From Phosphoribacter sp037045045 (GTDB lineage: Bacteria; Actinomycetota; Actinomycetes; Actinomycetales; Dermatophilaceae), in assembly GCA_037045045.1 (NCBI GenBank), contig JBAOHL010000002.1, positions 124,001 through 188,000 of the forward strand: DNA of 64,000 nt, written 5' to 3'. Shown piece after piece: positions 34,121 through 44,147 of this stretch; within the stretch, counting starts at the first letter, position 1; each line of letters begins with the position of its first letter. The position numbers and the translations under genes were made by a program. The notes below the pieces were generated by a model. It made no database searches, was not told where the DNA came from, and was given only the letters and a program-made list of their open reading frames with translations.

Positions 34121-35305
34121 CCGTGGATGTCCAGCGCCTCGCGCAGGTCCGCGACGAGGTCGTCGACGTCTTCGATGCCCACCGAGAGGCGCACGAGGTC
34201 GGCCGGCACCTCCAGGGCGGTGCCGGCCACCGAGGCGTGGGTCATCCGGCCGGGGTGTTCGATGAGCGACTCGACGCCGCCGAGCGACTCCCCGAGCGTC
34301 CACAGGTCGCACCGCAGCCACGGCCTTGACCGCGGCATCCTCGCCCCGACGCATCCGGAAGCTCACCATGCCGCCGAACCGGCGCATCTGCCGGGCGGCC
34401 ACCTCGTGCCCGGGGTGCCCGGGCAGTCCCGGGTAGTAGCACCTCGGCGACCGCGTCGTGTCCGGTGAGGAACGCCGCGACCCGCTCGGCGTTGTCGCAG
34501 TGCCGCTCCATCCGCACCGCGAGGGTCTTGAGGCCGCGCAGCACGAGCCACGCGTCGAACGGCCCGGCCACGGCGCCGATGGCGTTCTGGTGGAAGCCGA
34601 TCCGCTCCGCAGCATCCGCCATGCCGGGGACCTCGATGGTTGCCGCCGTGACCACGGCACCGCCGACGACGTCGCTGTGCCCGCCGGCATACTTCGTCGT
34701 GCTAGTGCGTGACGATGTCCGCGCCCAGGGCGAGCGGCTGTTGCAGGTATGCCGTGGCGAAGGTGTTGTCGACGACGAGCAGCGCCTGTGCCTCGTGGGC
34801 GATGTCGGCCAGGGCCCCGAGGTCGGCGATGCCGAGCAGGGGGTTGGACGGGGTCTCGACCCAGATCATCTTGGTCTGCCCCGGTCGCACCGCCGCACGG
34901 ACCGCGTCGAGGTCGCCCATCGCGGCGACGGTGTGCTCGATGCCGTGCGGCCGGGCCACCCGGTTGACGTAGCCGGTACGTGCCGCCGTAGGCGTCGTCG
35001 GGGACGACGAGGTGATCCCCGGGGTCAGCAGCGACCGCACCACGGCGTCCTGCCCGGCCAGGCCGCTGGCGAACGCGAACGCGTCGGCCACCGCCGTCGA
35101 GCGAGGCCAGGCACTCCTGCAGCGCGTCACGGGTGGGATTGGCCGAGCGGGAGTACTCGTACCCGCCGCGCAGGCCCCCGACGCCGTCCTGCTTGTACGT
35201 CGACACCTGGTAGATCGGCGGGACGACCGCCCCGGTGGACGGGTCCGGCTCGGACCCGACGTGGATCGCCCGGGTGGAGAACCCGCCGTCCGACCACTCG
35301 CTCAC
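34117..35305 (-). pseudogene. metB: cystathionine gamma-synthase, frameshifted about six times
   Basis: Reading across three frames gives a complete Cys/Met-metabolism PLP enzyme. It runs from FSTRAIHVGSEPDPSTGAVV and YEYSRSANPTRDALQECLA through PDDAYGGTYRL, WVETPSNPLLGI and VVDNTFATAYLQQPLALGAD, to the PLP-lysine block HSTTKYAGG and SLIEHPGRMTHASV. Extra bases occur near 35090, 34970, 34704, 34435-34438 and 34305; one base is missing near 35017-35020. The shift near 34704 puts a TAG next to the catalytic lysine. It condenses O-succinyl or O-acetyl homoserine with cysteine. Pathway partner cbs is at 40434. Confidence 0.85.
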
Positions 35306-35418
35306 CGACGCGTCCTCGCTCGCATGGGCGTGACTCTACGTCGTGCGCGCAGGCCCTCGTCCCGCACAGGAGAAAGGGGGCCGTTCCCCGCGCGAGGCCA
35401 TCGGCGATACTGGACGGC

Positions 35419-36115
35419 ATGAGTCTGGATCTCGGTCGACGCCTCATGCCCACCCGCGAACAGGCCCTCCCCGGCCGCCCCGAACGTCCGTTCGTCGTCT
35501 CGCCCCTGCATGTCGTGCTCGGGACCCCACTGGAGGGGCCTTGGCCGGAGGGGAGCGAGGTCATCCACCTGGCCATGGGCTGCTTCTGGGGGGTCGAACG
35601 GATCTTCTGGCAGCAGCCGGGGGTGATCGTCACGGCCGCCGGCTACATGGGCGGGTACACGCCGAACCCGACCTACGAGGAGACCACGACCGGTCTCACC
35701 GGCCACGCCGAGACGGTCCGCGTGGTCTACGACCCGACGAAGACGAGCGCCGAGAACCTGCTCAAGGCGTTCTGGGAGAACCACGACCCGACGCAGGGCG
35801 CTCGACAGGGCAACGACGTCGGCACGACGTACCGCTCGGCCATCTACTGGACCACGTCCGCCCAAGGCCAAGCCGCGCACACGACGAAGGAGGTCTTCCA
35901 GCGGGTGCTGCGCAACGCCTGCCTCGGCGAGATCACCACGGAGATCCGGCGGGCCGACGGGGCGGGCGAGTTCTACCTCGCCGAGGACCACCACCAGGGC
36001 TACCTGCACAAGAACCCCGGCGGCTACTGCGAACCACGGGCCCTCCGGCCTGGTCTGCCCGGTCGGCCCGGTCCCGGTCGACGAGGACGACGACGACCCC
36101 TTCAGCTCCTGGTAG
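35419..36115 (+). CDS. msrA: peptide methionine sulfoxide reductase MsrA, one frameshift near the 3' end
   Basis: MsrA of about 231 residues when repaired. Nucleophile Cys55 lies in AMGCFWGVERIFW; YMGGYTPNPTYEE, GLTGHAETVRVVYDP and EDHHQGYLHKNP follow. After GGYC an extra G near 36031 throws the frame. In the repaired frame the sequence runs NHGPSGLVCPVGPVPVDED and ends at 36115, the expected C-terminus with the resolving cysteine. Uncorrected translation runs on to 36189. It reduces methionine-S-sulfoxide in oxidised proteins. Confidence 0.88.
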
Positions 36116-36188
36116 GCCCCGAGGCCTGGGGGACAACGACCGACTCAGCCGGGAAGCCAGGCCCCGGCGGGTGCGAGATGCCCGACTA

Positions 36189-36226
36189 GGTATGCCGGAC
36201 ACCGCACGGTGCGCGAGCGGCATACC
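36189..36226. terminator. stem-loop from inverted GGTATGCCG/CGGCATACC
   Basis: Arms at 36189-36197 and 36218-36226 are exact 9-bp complements. The 20-nt interior holds a second small dyad (CACCG/CGGTG). It lies between msrA and the PPi-PFK gene, both rightward, so it probably terminates msrA. Both arms are copies of the window-wide motif. Confidence 0.5.
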
Positions 36227-36275
36227 GCAATAGGCTTGCCCCGACCTGTTACCCGCCGTTCGAGAGGCTGACCCG

Positions 36276-37484
36276 ATGTCTCGTCCCCCGATCCGCCGCG
36301 TCGCGCTGCTCACCGCCGGCGGCTACGCCCCCTGCCTGTCCTCGGCCGTCGGCGGGCTCATCGAGCGCTACACCGAGCAGATGCCCGACGTCGAGATCAT
36401 CGGGTACCTACACGGCTACCACGGCGTGCTCGCCGGCAACTACCTCGTCGTCGACCAGCAGACCCGCGGACGCGCCCACCTGATGCACCGGTTCGGCGGC
36501 AGCCCGATCGGCAACAGCCGCGTCAAGCTCACCAACGCCAAGGACCTCGTGAAGAGGGGCCTGGTCAAGGAGGGCGAGAACCCGCTGCAGGTCGCGGCCG
36601 AGCGGCTCAAGGCCGACGGCGTCGACGTCCTGCACACCATCGGCGGCGACGACACGAACACGACGGCCGCCGACCTCGCCGCGTTCCTGCACGAGCAGGG
36701 CTACGAGCTCACCGTCGTCGGGCTGCCCAAGACCATCGACAACGACATCATCCCCATCCGCCAGTCCCTCGGCGCGCTCACCGCAGCCGAGCAGGCGTCG
36801 GTGTTCGCCCAGAACGTGCTCGCCGAACACGGCTCCAACCCGCGGATGCTCATCATCCACGAAGTCATGGGGCGTGGGTGCGGCTGGCTCACCGGCAAGG
36901 CGGCGTCGAACTACCAGGCGTGGCACGCCGCCCAGGAGTGGGTGCCGACCTTCGGGCTCACCCCGCAGCGGTGGGCGATCCACGGCGTCTACGTGCCCGA
37001 GATTGCCATCGACCTCGACGCCGAAGCCGCCCGCCTGCGCACCGTGATGGACGAGGTGGGCTGCGTCAACCTGTTCATCTCCGAGGGGGCCGGCGTGGCC
37101 GACATCGTCGCCCAGCTGGAGGCCACCGGGCAGCAGGTGGAGCGTGACCCGTTCGGCCACGTCAAGCTCGACACCATCAACCCGGGCAACTACTTCGCCC
37201 AGCAGTTCGCCGAGAAGCTCGGTGCGGAGAAGACCATGGTCCAGAAGTCGGGCTACTTCTCCCGTTCGGCGGCGGCCAACGCCGAGGATCTCGCTCTCAT
37301 CGCCGCGATGGTCGACAAGGCGGTCGAGGCAGCCGTGGCCGGGACCCCTGGGGTCATCGGCAACGACGAAGAACGCGGCGACGAACTGCGGGCCATCGAG
37401 TTCCCGCGCATCGCCGGGCACAAGGCGTTCGACACGAGCTCCGACTGGTTCCAGCAGGTGCTGCGCACGACCGGTCAGGCCTAG
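36276..37484 (+). CDS. pfp: pyrophosphate-dependent 6-phosphofructokinase
   Basis: A 402-residue phosphofructokinase. The donor-site motif is TIGGDDTNTTA: Asp replaces the Gly of the ATP-enzyme sequence GGDGS, which predicts PPi as phosphoryl donor. The catalytic block LPKTIDNDI has the PKTIDND signature with Lys that favours PPi. MGRGCGWL supplies fructose-6-phosphate contacts. The enzyme acts reversibly in glycolysis and gluconeogenesis. Transcribed alone. Confidence 0.92.
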   Translation: MSRPPIRRVALLTAGGYAPCLSSAVGGLIERYTEQMPDVEIIGYLHGYHGVLAGNYLVVDQQTRGRAHLMHRFGGSPIGNSRVKLTNAKDLVKRGLVKEGENPLQVAAERLKADGVDVLHTIGGDDTNTTAADLAAFLHEQGYELTVVGLPKTIDNDIIPIRQSLGALTAAEQASVFAQNVLAEHGSNPRMLIIHEVMGRGCGWLTGKAASNYQAWHAAQEWVPTFGLTPQRWAIHGVYVPEIAIDLDAEAARLRTVMDEVGCVNLFISEGAGVADIVAQLEATGQQVERDPFGHVKLDTINPGNYFAQQFAEKLGAEKTMVQKSGYFSRSAAANAEDLALIAAMVDKAVEAAVAGTPGVIGNDEERGDELRAIEFPRIAGHKAFDTSSDWFQQVLRTTGQA

Positions 37485-37494
37485 CTCGTTCGCG

Positions 37495-37730
37495 GACGGG
37501 CCGGACGGGCGAGACGGGCCGGACCGGGCCGGGCGACCGGGCCTCCCTTGATCGTCCGCCGGGCGGCGTCCGACCACCCCGGCCGGACCGGGCGACACTG
37601 GCCGGACCGGGCGGGCCGGGCGAGACTGGCCGGACCGTGCGACCGTGCGAGACTGGCCGGACCGGGCGACCGTGCCTCCCTTGATCGTCCGCCGGGCGGC
37701 GTCCGACCACCCGGCCAGACCGCTCGTGCG
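37495..37730. repeat. degenerate GGCCGGACCGGGC repeats with a 36-39 bp direct duplication
   Basis: The 469-base gap between the PPi-PFK gene and the next (37485-37953) holds no gene. Most is a patchwork of GCCGGACCGGGCGA units. A longer block beginning CCTCCCTTGATCGTCCGCC occurs at about 37542 and again at about 37675. The remaining 200 bases show nothing recognisable. Confidence 0.75.
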
Positions 37731-37953
37731 ACCTGCCTCTGCGGCCCCAGGAGCCTCAGGACTTACACCCGGTCCACCCGATCCTGCGAACTCCCTGACA
37801 TGTCATGGAGTTGGTAGCAGGGCATGGAGCGGTCCGCCTCGGGGCGGTCGGCGGTCTCGTGATCTCGGCGGACCGTCGCTCTCCTGCCAGAAGCGCCTAC
37901 CGGCGGCGCCCACTCGTGACCGGGGCGCCACCGGCCTCGTCCCCCGTGGCGAG

Positions 37954-38445
37954 CTACTTCTTTATCGGCGTGCCGGCCTTGTCGAGAACGAACCACACCT
38001 GGCCGACGTTCTGCCCGGTGACGTCGCCGGCCTTGGCGTCCTTGGCGTAGTAGTACAGCGGCCACCCGTCGAGGGTGACTTGCTTGCGGCCATCCGCCGT
38101 GGGGATCGTCGCCACCGTTCCCGTGACCCCGGTCAACTTCGGCGCGTCCGCCGCGACGACCAGCGGCCACGCCACCAGGCAACCGCCGGTACACGCACTG
38201 GCCGTCGTTCCCTTGGTGTCCTTCGTGTACATATACAAGGTCATCCCTGCACCGTCGACGACGATGTCCCCGAGCGTCGTTGTCGCGACCTTGAGTTCGG
38301 AGATGGCGGGCCGGGGGACCGCGGTCGCCGCTGACGACGAGGGCGGGGCAGCGACGGTCGAGACGGTCGACGTCGGGGTGCTCGCCGACGAACACGCCGC
38401 GAGCATGACGACGCCGGCGAGTCCGGCCAACCTCGAGTGGCGCAT
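37954..38445 (-). CDS. secreted lipoprotein with PF03640-type repeats
   Basis: A 163-residue lipoprotein from ATG 38445 with a strong GGAGGAGG site. Signal peptide and lipobox LAAC (Cys at residue 18) are followed by a Ser/Thr/Pro/Ala linker and two secreted-repeat units: GMTLYMYTKDTKGTTASACTGGC then WPLVVAAD; and GWPLYYYAKD then VWFVLD. Such proteins are widespread in actinobacteria and Bacteroidetes, often beside ECF sigma genes. Function unknown; redox or metal roles have been suggested. Divergent from the sigma operon. Confidence 0.82.
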   Translation of the reverse strand: MRHSRLAGLAGVVMLAACSSASTPTSTVSTVAAPPSSSAATAVPRPAISELKVATTTLGDIVVDGAGMTLYMYTKDTKGTTASACTGGCLVAWPLVVAADAPKLTGVTGTVATIPTADGRKQVTLDGWPLYYYAKDAKAGDVTGQNVGQVWFVLDKAGTPIKK

Positions 38446-38502
38446 GAGCTTCCTCCTCCGAACCGGCGGAACCTCCACCGGTGTCACCCCCGAAGACGTC
38501 GG

Positions 38503-38706
38503 CCTGGCCACGTCGGTTCACCACCTGGCCACGTCGGTTCACCACCTGGCTGGCCACGTTCGGTTCACCACCTGGCCACGTCGGTTCACCACCTGGCTGG
38601 CCACGTCGGTTCACCACCTGGCCACGTCGGTACCTGGCTGGCCACGTCGGTTCACCACCTGGCCGGCCACGTCGGTTCACCACCTGGCCACGTCGGTTCA
38701 CCACCA
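38503..38706. repeat. 21/25-bp minisatellite in the lipoprotein-sigma spacer
   Basis: About nine copies of CTGGCCACGTCGGTTCACCA, alternating 21-base and 25-base periods (the longer has an extra CTGG). One copy is cut short near 38630 and one has an extra T near 38560. It lies upstream of both divergent transcription units, 58 bases from the lipoprotein start. Confidence 0.92.
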
Positions 38707-38755
38707 GGCAGGCCGCAGGCGCAAGCCGCGGGCGAGGCCGCGCGCTTCGAGATCC

Positions 38756-38860
38756 GCGACGCCACGCCGGAGGCCACATCCGCGACGCCGGAGGCCACAT
38801 CCGCGACGCCACGCTGGAGGTCACATCCGCGACGCCACGCTGGAGGCCACATCCGCGACG
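38756..38860. repeat. second minisatellite, 26-bp unit, four copies
   Basis: Copies at about 38756, 38782 (short by five bases), 38803 and 38829, built on GCCACGCTGGAGGCCACATC. It fills the 60-165 base interval upstream of the sigma factor start, where promoter elements would be expected. Confidence 0.88.
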
Positions 38861-38920
38861 TGAACCACGCGGCATACCGCGACGTCTTCTTCAGCGGGAC
38901 AATCCGCGCGGGAGGTCGGT

Positions 38921-39421
38921 ATGCCGTTGGACGAGCACGCGGTGGCGCAGATCTACCGCGAACACGCCCCGATGCTGCGCCGCCTGGTCACCCATGCGAC
39001 GGGGGACGCCCAGCGCGCGGAGGACGTCGTCCAGGAGGTCATCCTGCGGCTGTGGCGCCAAGCGCCCGCGGTCGAGAACGTCCGGGCGTACCTCGCCCAA
39101 AGCGTGCGCAACCTGCTCATCGACCAGTACCGGGCGGCGGCTCGTCGACCGATCGAGGCCGTCCCGCTCGACGGCATACCGGCCGCGCCGGATCCCGTCG
39201 CCCAAATCGACCGTGCCCTGGACCGGGTGCTCGTCGAGGAGGCGTTGGCGCGGCTGTCGGCCGAGCATCGCGACGTCGTGCGGGCGTTGCACTACGAGCG
39301 CCAGACGGTCGCCGAGACAGCGGGACGCCTGGGCGTCCCCGAGGGCACCGTGAAGTCCCGGGCCTACTACGCGCTGCGGCATCTACGGGTCGTCCTCGAC
39401 GAGATGGGAGTGACGCGATGA
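38921..39421 (+). CDS. ECF RNA polymerase sigma factor
   Basis: A 166-residue ECF sigma. Region 2 has EDVVQEVILRLWRQ and RAYLAQSVRNLLIDQYRA. Region 4 has LSAEHRDVVRALHYERQTVAETAGRLGVPEGTVKSRAYYALRHL with its helix-turn-helix. The ATG lies inside a GGTATGCCG motif that forms a 10-bp inverted repeat with 38870-38879. ATGA overlap with a zinc-finger anti-sigma gene. Resembles SigL/SigK-type pairs. Likely regulates the divergent lipoprotein and itself. Confidence 0.92.
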   Translation: MPLDEHAVAQIYREHAPMLRRLVTHATGDAQRAEDVVQEVILRLWRQAPAVENVRAYLAQSVRNLLIDQYRAAARRPIEAVPLDGIPAAPDPVAQIDRALDRVLVEEALARLSAEHRDVVRALHYERQTVAETAGRLGVPEGTVKSRAYYALRHLRVVLDEMGVTR

Positions 39422-40083
39422 ATGAGGACCACGACGAGCTCCGTATGCTGCTCGGCGCCTTCGTCCTCGGGGGGCTCGACGACAGCGACCACCACGCGTT
39501 CTCGACCCACCTGCGCGGATGCCGGGAGTGCCAACGCGAGGCCGCGCAACTGTCCGGCATTCCTCGCCTGCTCGATCTCGCTGACGGGTCGGACCCGGGC
39601 GCCGACCCCATGACCGACCCTCGTCCCGCCACGCTGCCCGCCACCGTGGTCCTGCTGCATCGGATGCGCGCGGACCGCCGGCGGCGACGCTGGGGTCAAC
39701 TCGTCGCCGCGGTGGTGGCCGCGTTCGCCCTCGCCGGAGGGGGGCTGCTCATCGGTCAAGCCATCGCCCGGCCCGCTCCCGTGCAGGGCACCCCCGTGGT
39801 CGCGGCCCCGGCCGGTAGCTCCGCAGCCCAGGTGCGCCTCGTCCTCGTGACGAAGGCTTGGGGCACTCAACTCGACGTCGTCGGCACGTCCCTGCCCACG
39901 ACCGGGACGATGGCGCTGTGGGTCGTCGACGATGCGGGCCAGGCCACCCAGGTCGCGACGTGGAGCGCGACGCCCAGTGGTCAGGCGACCCTCACCGCGG
40001 CGTGCGCGACGAGCCCGCAAAGGCTGCGGTCCGTCCAGGTGCGCACCGACGCCGGGGACACCCTGGCCGTGGCGGCGATCTGA
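39418..40083 (+). CDS. zinc-finger anti-sigma factor (RskA-like)
   Basis: A 221-residue membrane protein. The N-terminal sigma-binding zinc-finger has H-x3-C-x2-C (HLRGCRECQ). One transmembrane helix (LVAAVVAAFALAGGGLLIGQ, about 93-112) leads to an extracytoplasmic RskA-type domain with AWGTQLDVVGTSLP and a terminal AVAAI. It sequesters the coupled sigma factor until an envelope or redox signal releases it. Translationally coupled to the sigma gene. Confidence 0.9.
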   Translation: MNEDHDELRMLLGAFVLGGLDDSDHHAFSTHLRGCRECQREAAQLSGIPRLLDLADGSDPGADPMTDPRPATLPATVVLLHRMRADRRRRRWGQLVAAVVAAFALAGGGLLIGQAIARPAPVQGTPVVAAPAGSSAAQVRLVLVTKAWGTQLDVVGTSLPTTGTMALWVVDDAGQATQVATWSATPSGQATLTAACATSPQRLRSVQVRTDAGDTLAVAAI

Positions 40084-40247
40084 CCACCGTCAGGGACACG
40101 GACGGGCCACCCTCGGCTAGCCACGTGGCGGCACCGGATCGGCGACGCGCCGGTCCCAGGGCGGGAGGGTCGCCATCGCGACGCGCGCGCAGCGGGGCCG
40201 GCGACACCGGGCGAGTCCACGGGAATCCAGGACCGACGACGGGGGAT

Positions 40248-40425
40248 GCGGGTTCGGTGTGCGGGTTCAGCGTGCGGGTTCGGTGTGCGGGTTCGGTGTG
40301 CGGGTTCGGTGTGCGGACCGACGACGGGGGATGCGGGTTCCGCGTGCGGGTTCCGCGTGCGGGTTCCGCGTGCGGGTTCCGCGTGCGGGTTCGGTGTGCG
40401 GGTTCGGCGAGCGGGTTCAGCCGCC
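40248..40425. repeat. 12-bp minisatellite TGCGGGTTCGGTG and variants
   Basis: About 14 copies of a 12-base unit with GCGGGTTCGG or GCGGGTTCCG cores, plus a larger duplication (ACCGACGACGGGGGATGCGG at 40231 and 40317). It fills the gap between the anti-sigma stop and the cbs stop (40084-40433), ending 9 bases before the cbs stop. No gene was seen in the gap. Confidence 0.9.
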
Positions 40426-40433
40426 GAGGTCGG

Positions 40434-41801
<1,368 letters not shown>

Positions 41802-42015
41802 CGGGTCATCCTGGCAGAGGGATGCCACGGCGCAGACACGATCGGGCGTCGCCCGCGTCCGCGGCCCGGCGGGGGCGACCGCGCGGCATACCGGGCAGCC
41901 CCCGAGATGTGAACCCCGCTGGCGCTGCCCCACCTGGCGCTCGGGGTGCCCCCGGCCATAGAGTCGGGGCGGACTCGCGCCAGCACGCCCCCACCTTCAG
42001 GAGGACCTCCGTACC

Positions 42016-43239
42016 ATGACCGAAGCTGTCATCGTCTCCACCGTCCGCTCCCCCATCGGTCGAGCCATGAAGGGGTCGCTCAAGGACATCCGCCCTGACG
42101 ACCTCTCGGCCCAGATGATCCACGCGCTGCTGGCCAAGATCCCGCAGCTGGACACCGGGCTCATCGACGACCTCTACTGGGGCTGCGCCGAGCCGTCCGG
42201 CCGGCACGGCAACAACCTCGCCCGCGTCGTCTCGGTGCTTGCCGGCTACGACAACATCCCGGGTGCCACGGTGAACCGGTTCTGCGCCTCCAGCGTGCAG
42301 ACCACCCGGATGGCCTACCACGCCATCAAGGCCGGTGAGGGCAGCGCCTTCATCTCCGGTGGCGTCGAGTGCGTCTCCCAATACACCGTGTTCGCCGGGG
42401 CCGGTGGCTCCGCCGAGGGCGACAAGAACCCCAAGTTCGCCGAGGCGGAGGCCCGTGGCCAGGCCATGGCGCTGTCCAACGAGGTGTGGCACGACCCGCG
42501 TGAGGACGGGCTGCTGCCCGACATCTACATGGGCATGGGTCAGACCGCGGAGAACGTCGTCACCTCCCGTGGCTTCACTCGCCAGCGGCTCGACGAGTGG
42601 GGCGTGACCTCCCAGAACCGCGCCGAAGCAGCCCAGAAGAGCGGCTTCTTCGCGGCCGAGATCGTCCCGGTGACCCTGCCTGACGGCACCGTCGCGTCCA
42701 CCGACGACGGCATCCGGGCTGGCACGACGTACGAGGCGATTTCGAGCCTCAAGCCGGTATTCCGCCCCGACGGCTCGTGCACGGCCGGCAACAGCTGCCC
42801 GCTCAACGACGGCGCGGCCGCGGTGATGGTCATGAGCGACACGATGGCCAAGGACCTCGGCATCACGCCGCTGGCCCGCGTCGTGGCCACCGGCGTCACC
42901 GGCCTGTCGCCCGAGATCATGGGCATGGGCCCGGTCGGCGCGACTCAGAACGCGCTGAAGAACGCCGGAATGACGATCAAGGACATCGACCTGTACGAGA
43001 TCAACGAGGCCTTCGCCGTCCAGGTGCTCGCCTCGGGCGACGACCTCGGCATGGACTTCGACAAGCTCAACGTCCACGGTGGCGCGATCGCGCTGGGTCA
43101 CCCGTTCGGTTCCACGGGCGCCCGGATCACGACGACGCTGTTGCACGGCCTGCAGGAGCGTGACGGCACGTTCGGCCTCGAGACGATGTGCGTCGGCGGT
43201 GGCCAGGGCATGGCGATCATCTACGAGCGGCTCAGCTGA
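42016..43239 (+). CDS. fadA: acetyl-CoA acetyltransferase (thiolase)
   Basis: A 407-residue thiolase. Nucleophile C90 lies in NRFCASSVQTT. Catalytic His is in GGAIALGHPFGSTGA and the second Cys in TMCVGGGQGMA. NEAFAVQ lies between them. It cleaves 3-ketoacyl-CoA or condenses acetyl-CoA. Context matches Rv1074c (fadA3). An AGGAGG site lies upstream. Transcribed alone, with a long repeat array after the stop. Confidence 0.93.
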   Translation: MTEAVIVSTVRSPIGRAMKGSLKDIRPDDLSAQMIHALLAKIPQLDTGLIDDLYWGCAEPSGRHGNNLARVVSVLAGYDNIPGATVNRFCASSVQTTRMAYHAIKAGEGSAFISGGVECVSQYTVFAGAGGSAEGDKNPKFAEAEARGQAMALSNEVWHDPREDGLLPDIYMGMGQTAENVVTSRGFTRQRLDEWGVTSQNRAEAAQKSGFFAAEIVPVTLPDGTVASTDDGIRAGTTYEAISSLKPVFRPDGSCTAGNSCPLNDGAAAVMVMSDTMAKDLGITPLARVVATGVTGLSPEIMGMGPVGATQNALKNAGMTIKDIDLYEINEAFAVQVLASGDDLGMDFDKLNVHGGAIALGHPFGSTGARITTTLLHGLQERDGTFGLETMCVGGGQGMAIIYERLS

Positions 43240-43333
43240 GCCTTAGTGCCCGACATTCGCAGCGCCCGTCATCCTCGCCGGTGGCGGGCGCTGCGGCGTG
43301 TCCGGGTGTGTGGGAGCTTGGCCGCGCTCTTCC

Positions 43334-44063
43334 TGGGGCGCAGTTGCGCAGGGCCCGCCCGCACGTAGGATGCAGGCCCAGCCGCGGATACTGCCCCCTG
43401 GGCGCAGTTGCAGTCGGGTCCACAGCCTCCAACCCAGCAACTCCTGACCCCTGGGCGCAGTTGTCGCTGGATGCCCTTGGCGGTCGCCCCGAGTCAGAAC
43501 CCGGTCAGCGGAAACTGCCCCCTGGGCGCAGTTGTGGTCGGGTCCACAGCCTCGGACCCAGCAACTCCTGCCCCCTGGGCGCAGTTGCAGTCGGGTCCAC
43601 AGCCTCGAACCCAGCAACTCCTGACCCCTGGGCGCAAATTGTTGCTAGACGCCCTTGGCGGTCGCCCCGAGTCAGAACCCGGTCAGCGGAAACTGCCCCT
43701 GGGCGCAGTTGCAGTCGGGTCCACAGCCTCGAACCCAGCAACTCCTGACCCCTGGGCGCAATTGTTGCTGGATGCCCTTGGCGGTCGCCCCGAGTCAGAA
43801 CCCGGTCAGCGGAAACTGCCCCTGGGCGCAGTTGCAGTCGGGTCCACAGCCTCGAACCCAGCAACTCCTGACCCCTGGGCGCAGTTGTTGCTAGACGCCC
43901 TTGGCGGTCGCCCCGAGTCAGAACCCGGTCAGCGGAAACTGCCCCCTGGGCGCAGTTGCAGTCGGGTCCACAGCCTCGAACCCAGCAACTCCTGACCCCT
44001 GGGCGCAGTTGCCGTGAGCACCGACCGACCCACCGACCCACTGACCCCTGGGCGCAGTTGCCG
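43334..44063. repeat. alternating 53/71-bp hairpin repeat array with a CCCCTGGGCGCAGTTG core
   Basis: Twelve copies of CTGGGCGCAGTTG start at 43398, 43451, 43522, 43575, 43628, 43699, 43752, 43822, 43875, 43946, 43999 and 44048; a degenerate one lies near 43334. Spacings alternate 53 and 70-71, giving a 124-base higher-order unit. In the short unit AGTTGC pairs with GCAACT around an inner GGGT/ACCC. In the long unit CAGTT pairs with AACTG. No coding signal was seen in the 905-base gap 43240-44145. Confidence 0.9.
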
Positions 44064-44069
44064 TGAGCA

Positions 44070-44147
44070 CCGACCCACCGACCCACCGACCCACCGACCC
44101 ACCGACCCACCGACCCACCGACCCACCGACCCACCGACCCACCGACT
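44070..44147. repeat. 8-bp tandem repeat CGACCCAC, G-quadruplex type on the minus strand
   Basis: About 9.5 uninterrupted copies. On the minus strand this reads GGG runs separated by TCGGT, so consecutive GGG runs have 5-nt loops, a typical quadruplex pattern. It ends at the stop codon of the leftward gene, so that gene's mRNA would carry it as 3' UTR. Confidence 0.92.

Noticed and set aside
36276..37484. ATP-dependent phosphofructokinase
   Set aside because: The donor motif is GGDDT rather than GGDGS and PKTIDND is present, both pointing to pyrophosphate.
38075..40083. Long rightward open frames reading through the minisatellites into the sigma operon
   Set aside because: Composed of repeat translation and out-of-frame sigma/anti-sigma sequence; the real genes are the ECF pair in other frames.
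43410..43440. tRNA-like T-loop in the short repeat units
   Set aside because: The minus strand shows GGTTCGA, but there is no acceptor or anticodon arm; the resemblance is limited to a few bases.
43334..44063. CRISPR array
   Set aside because: A short core recurs at fairly regular spacing, but the intervening sequences are themselves repeated and alternate between two types; no cas genes are nearby.
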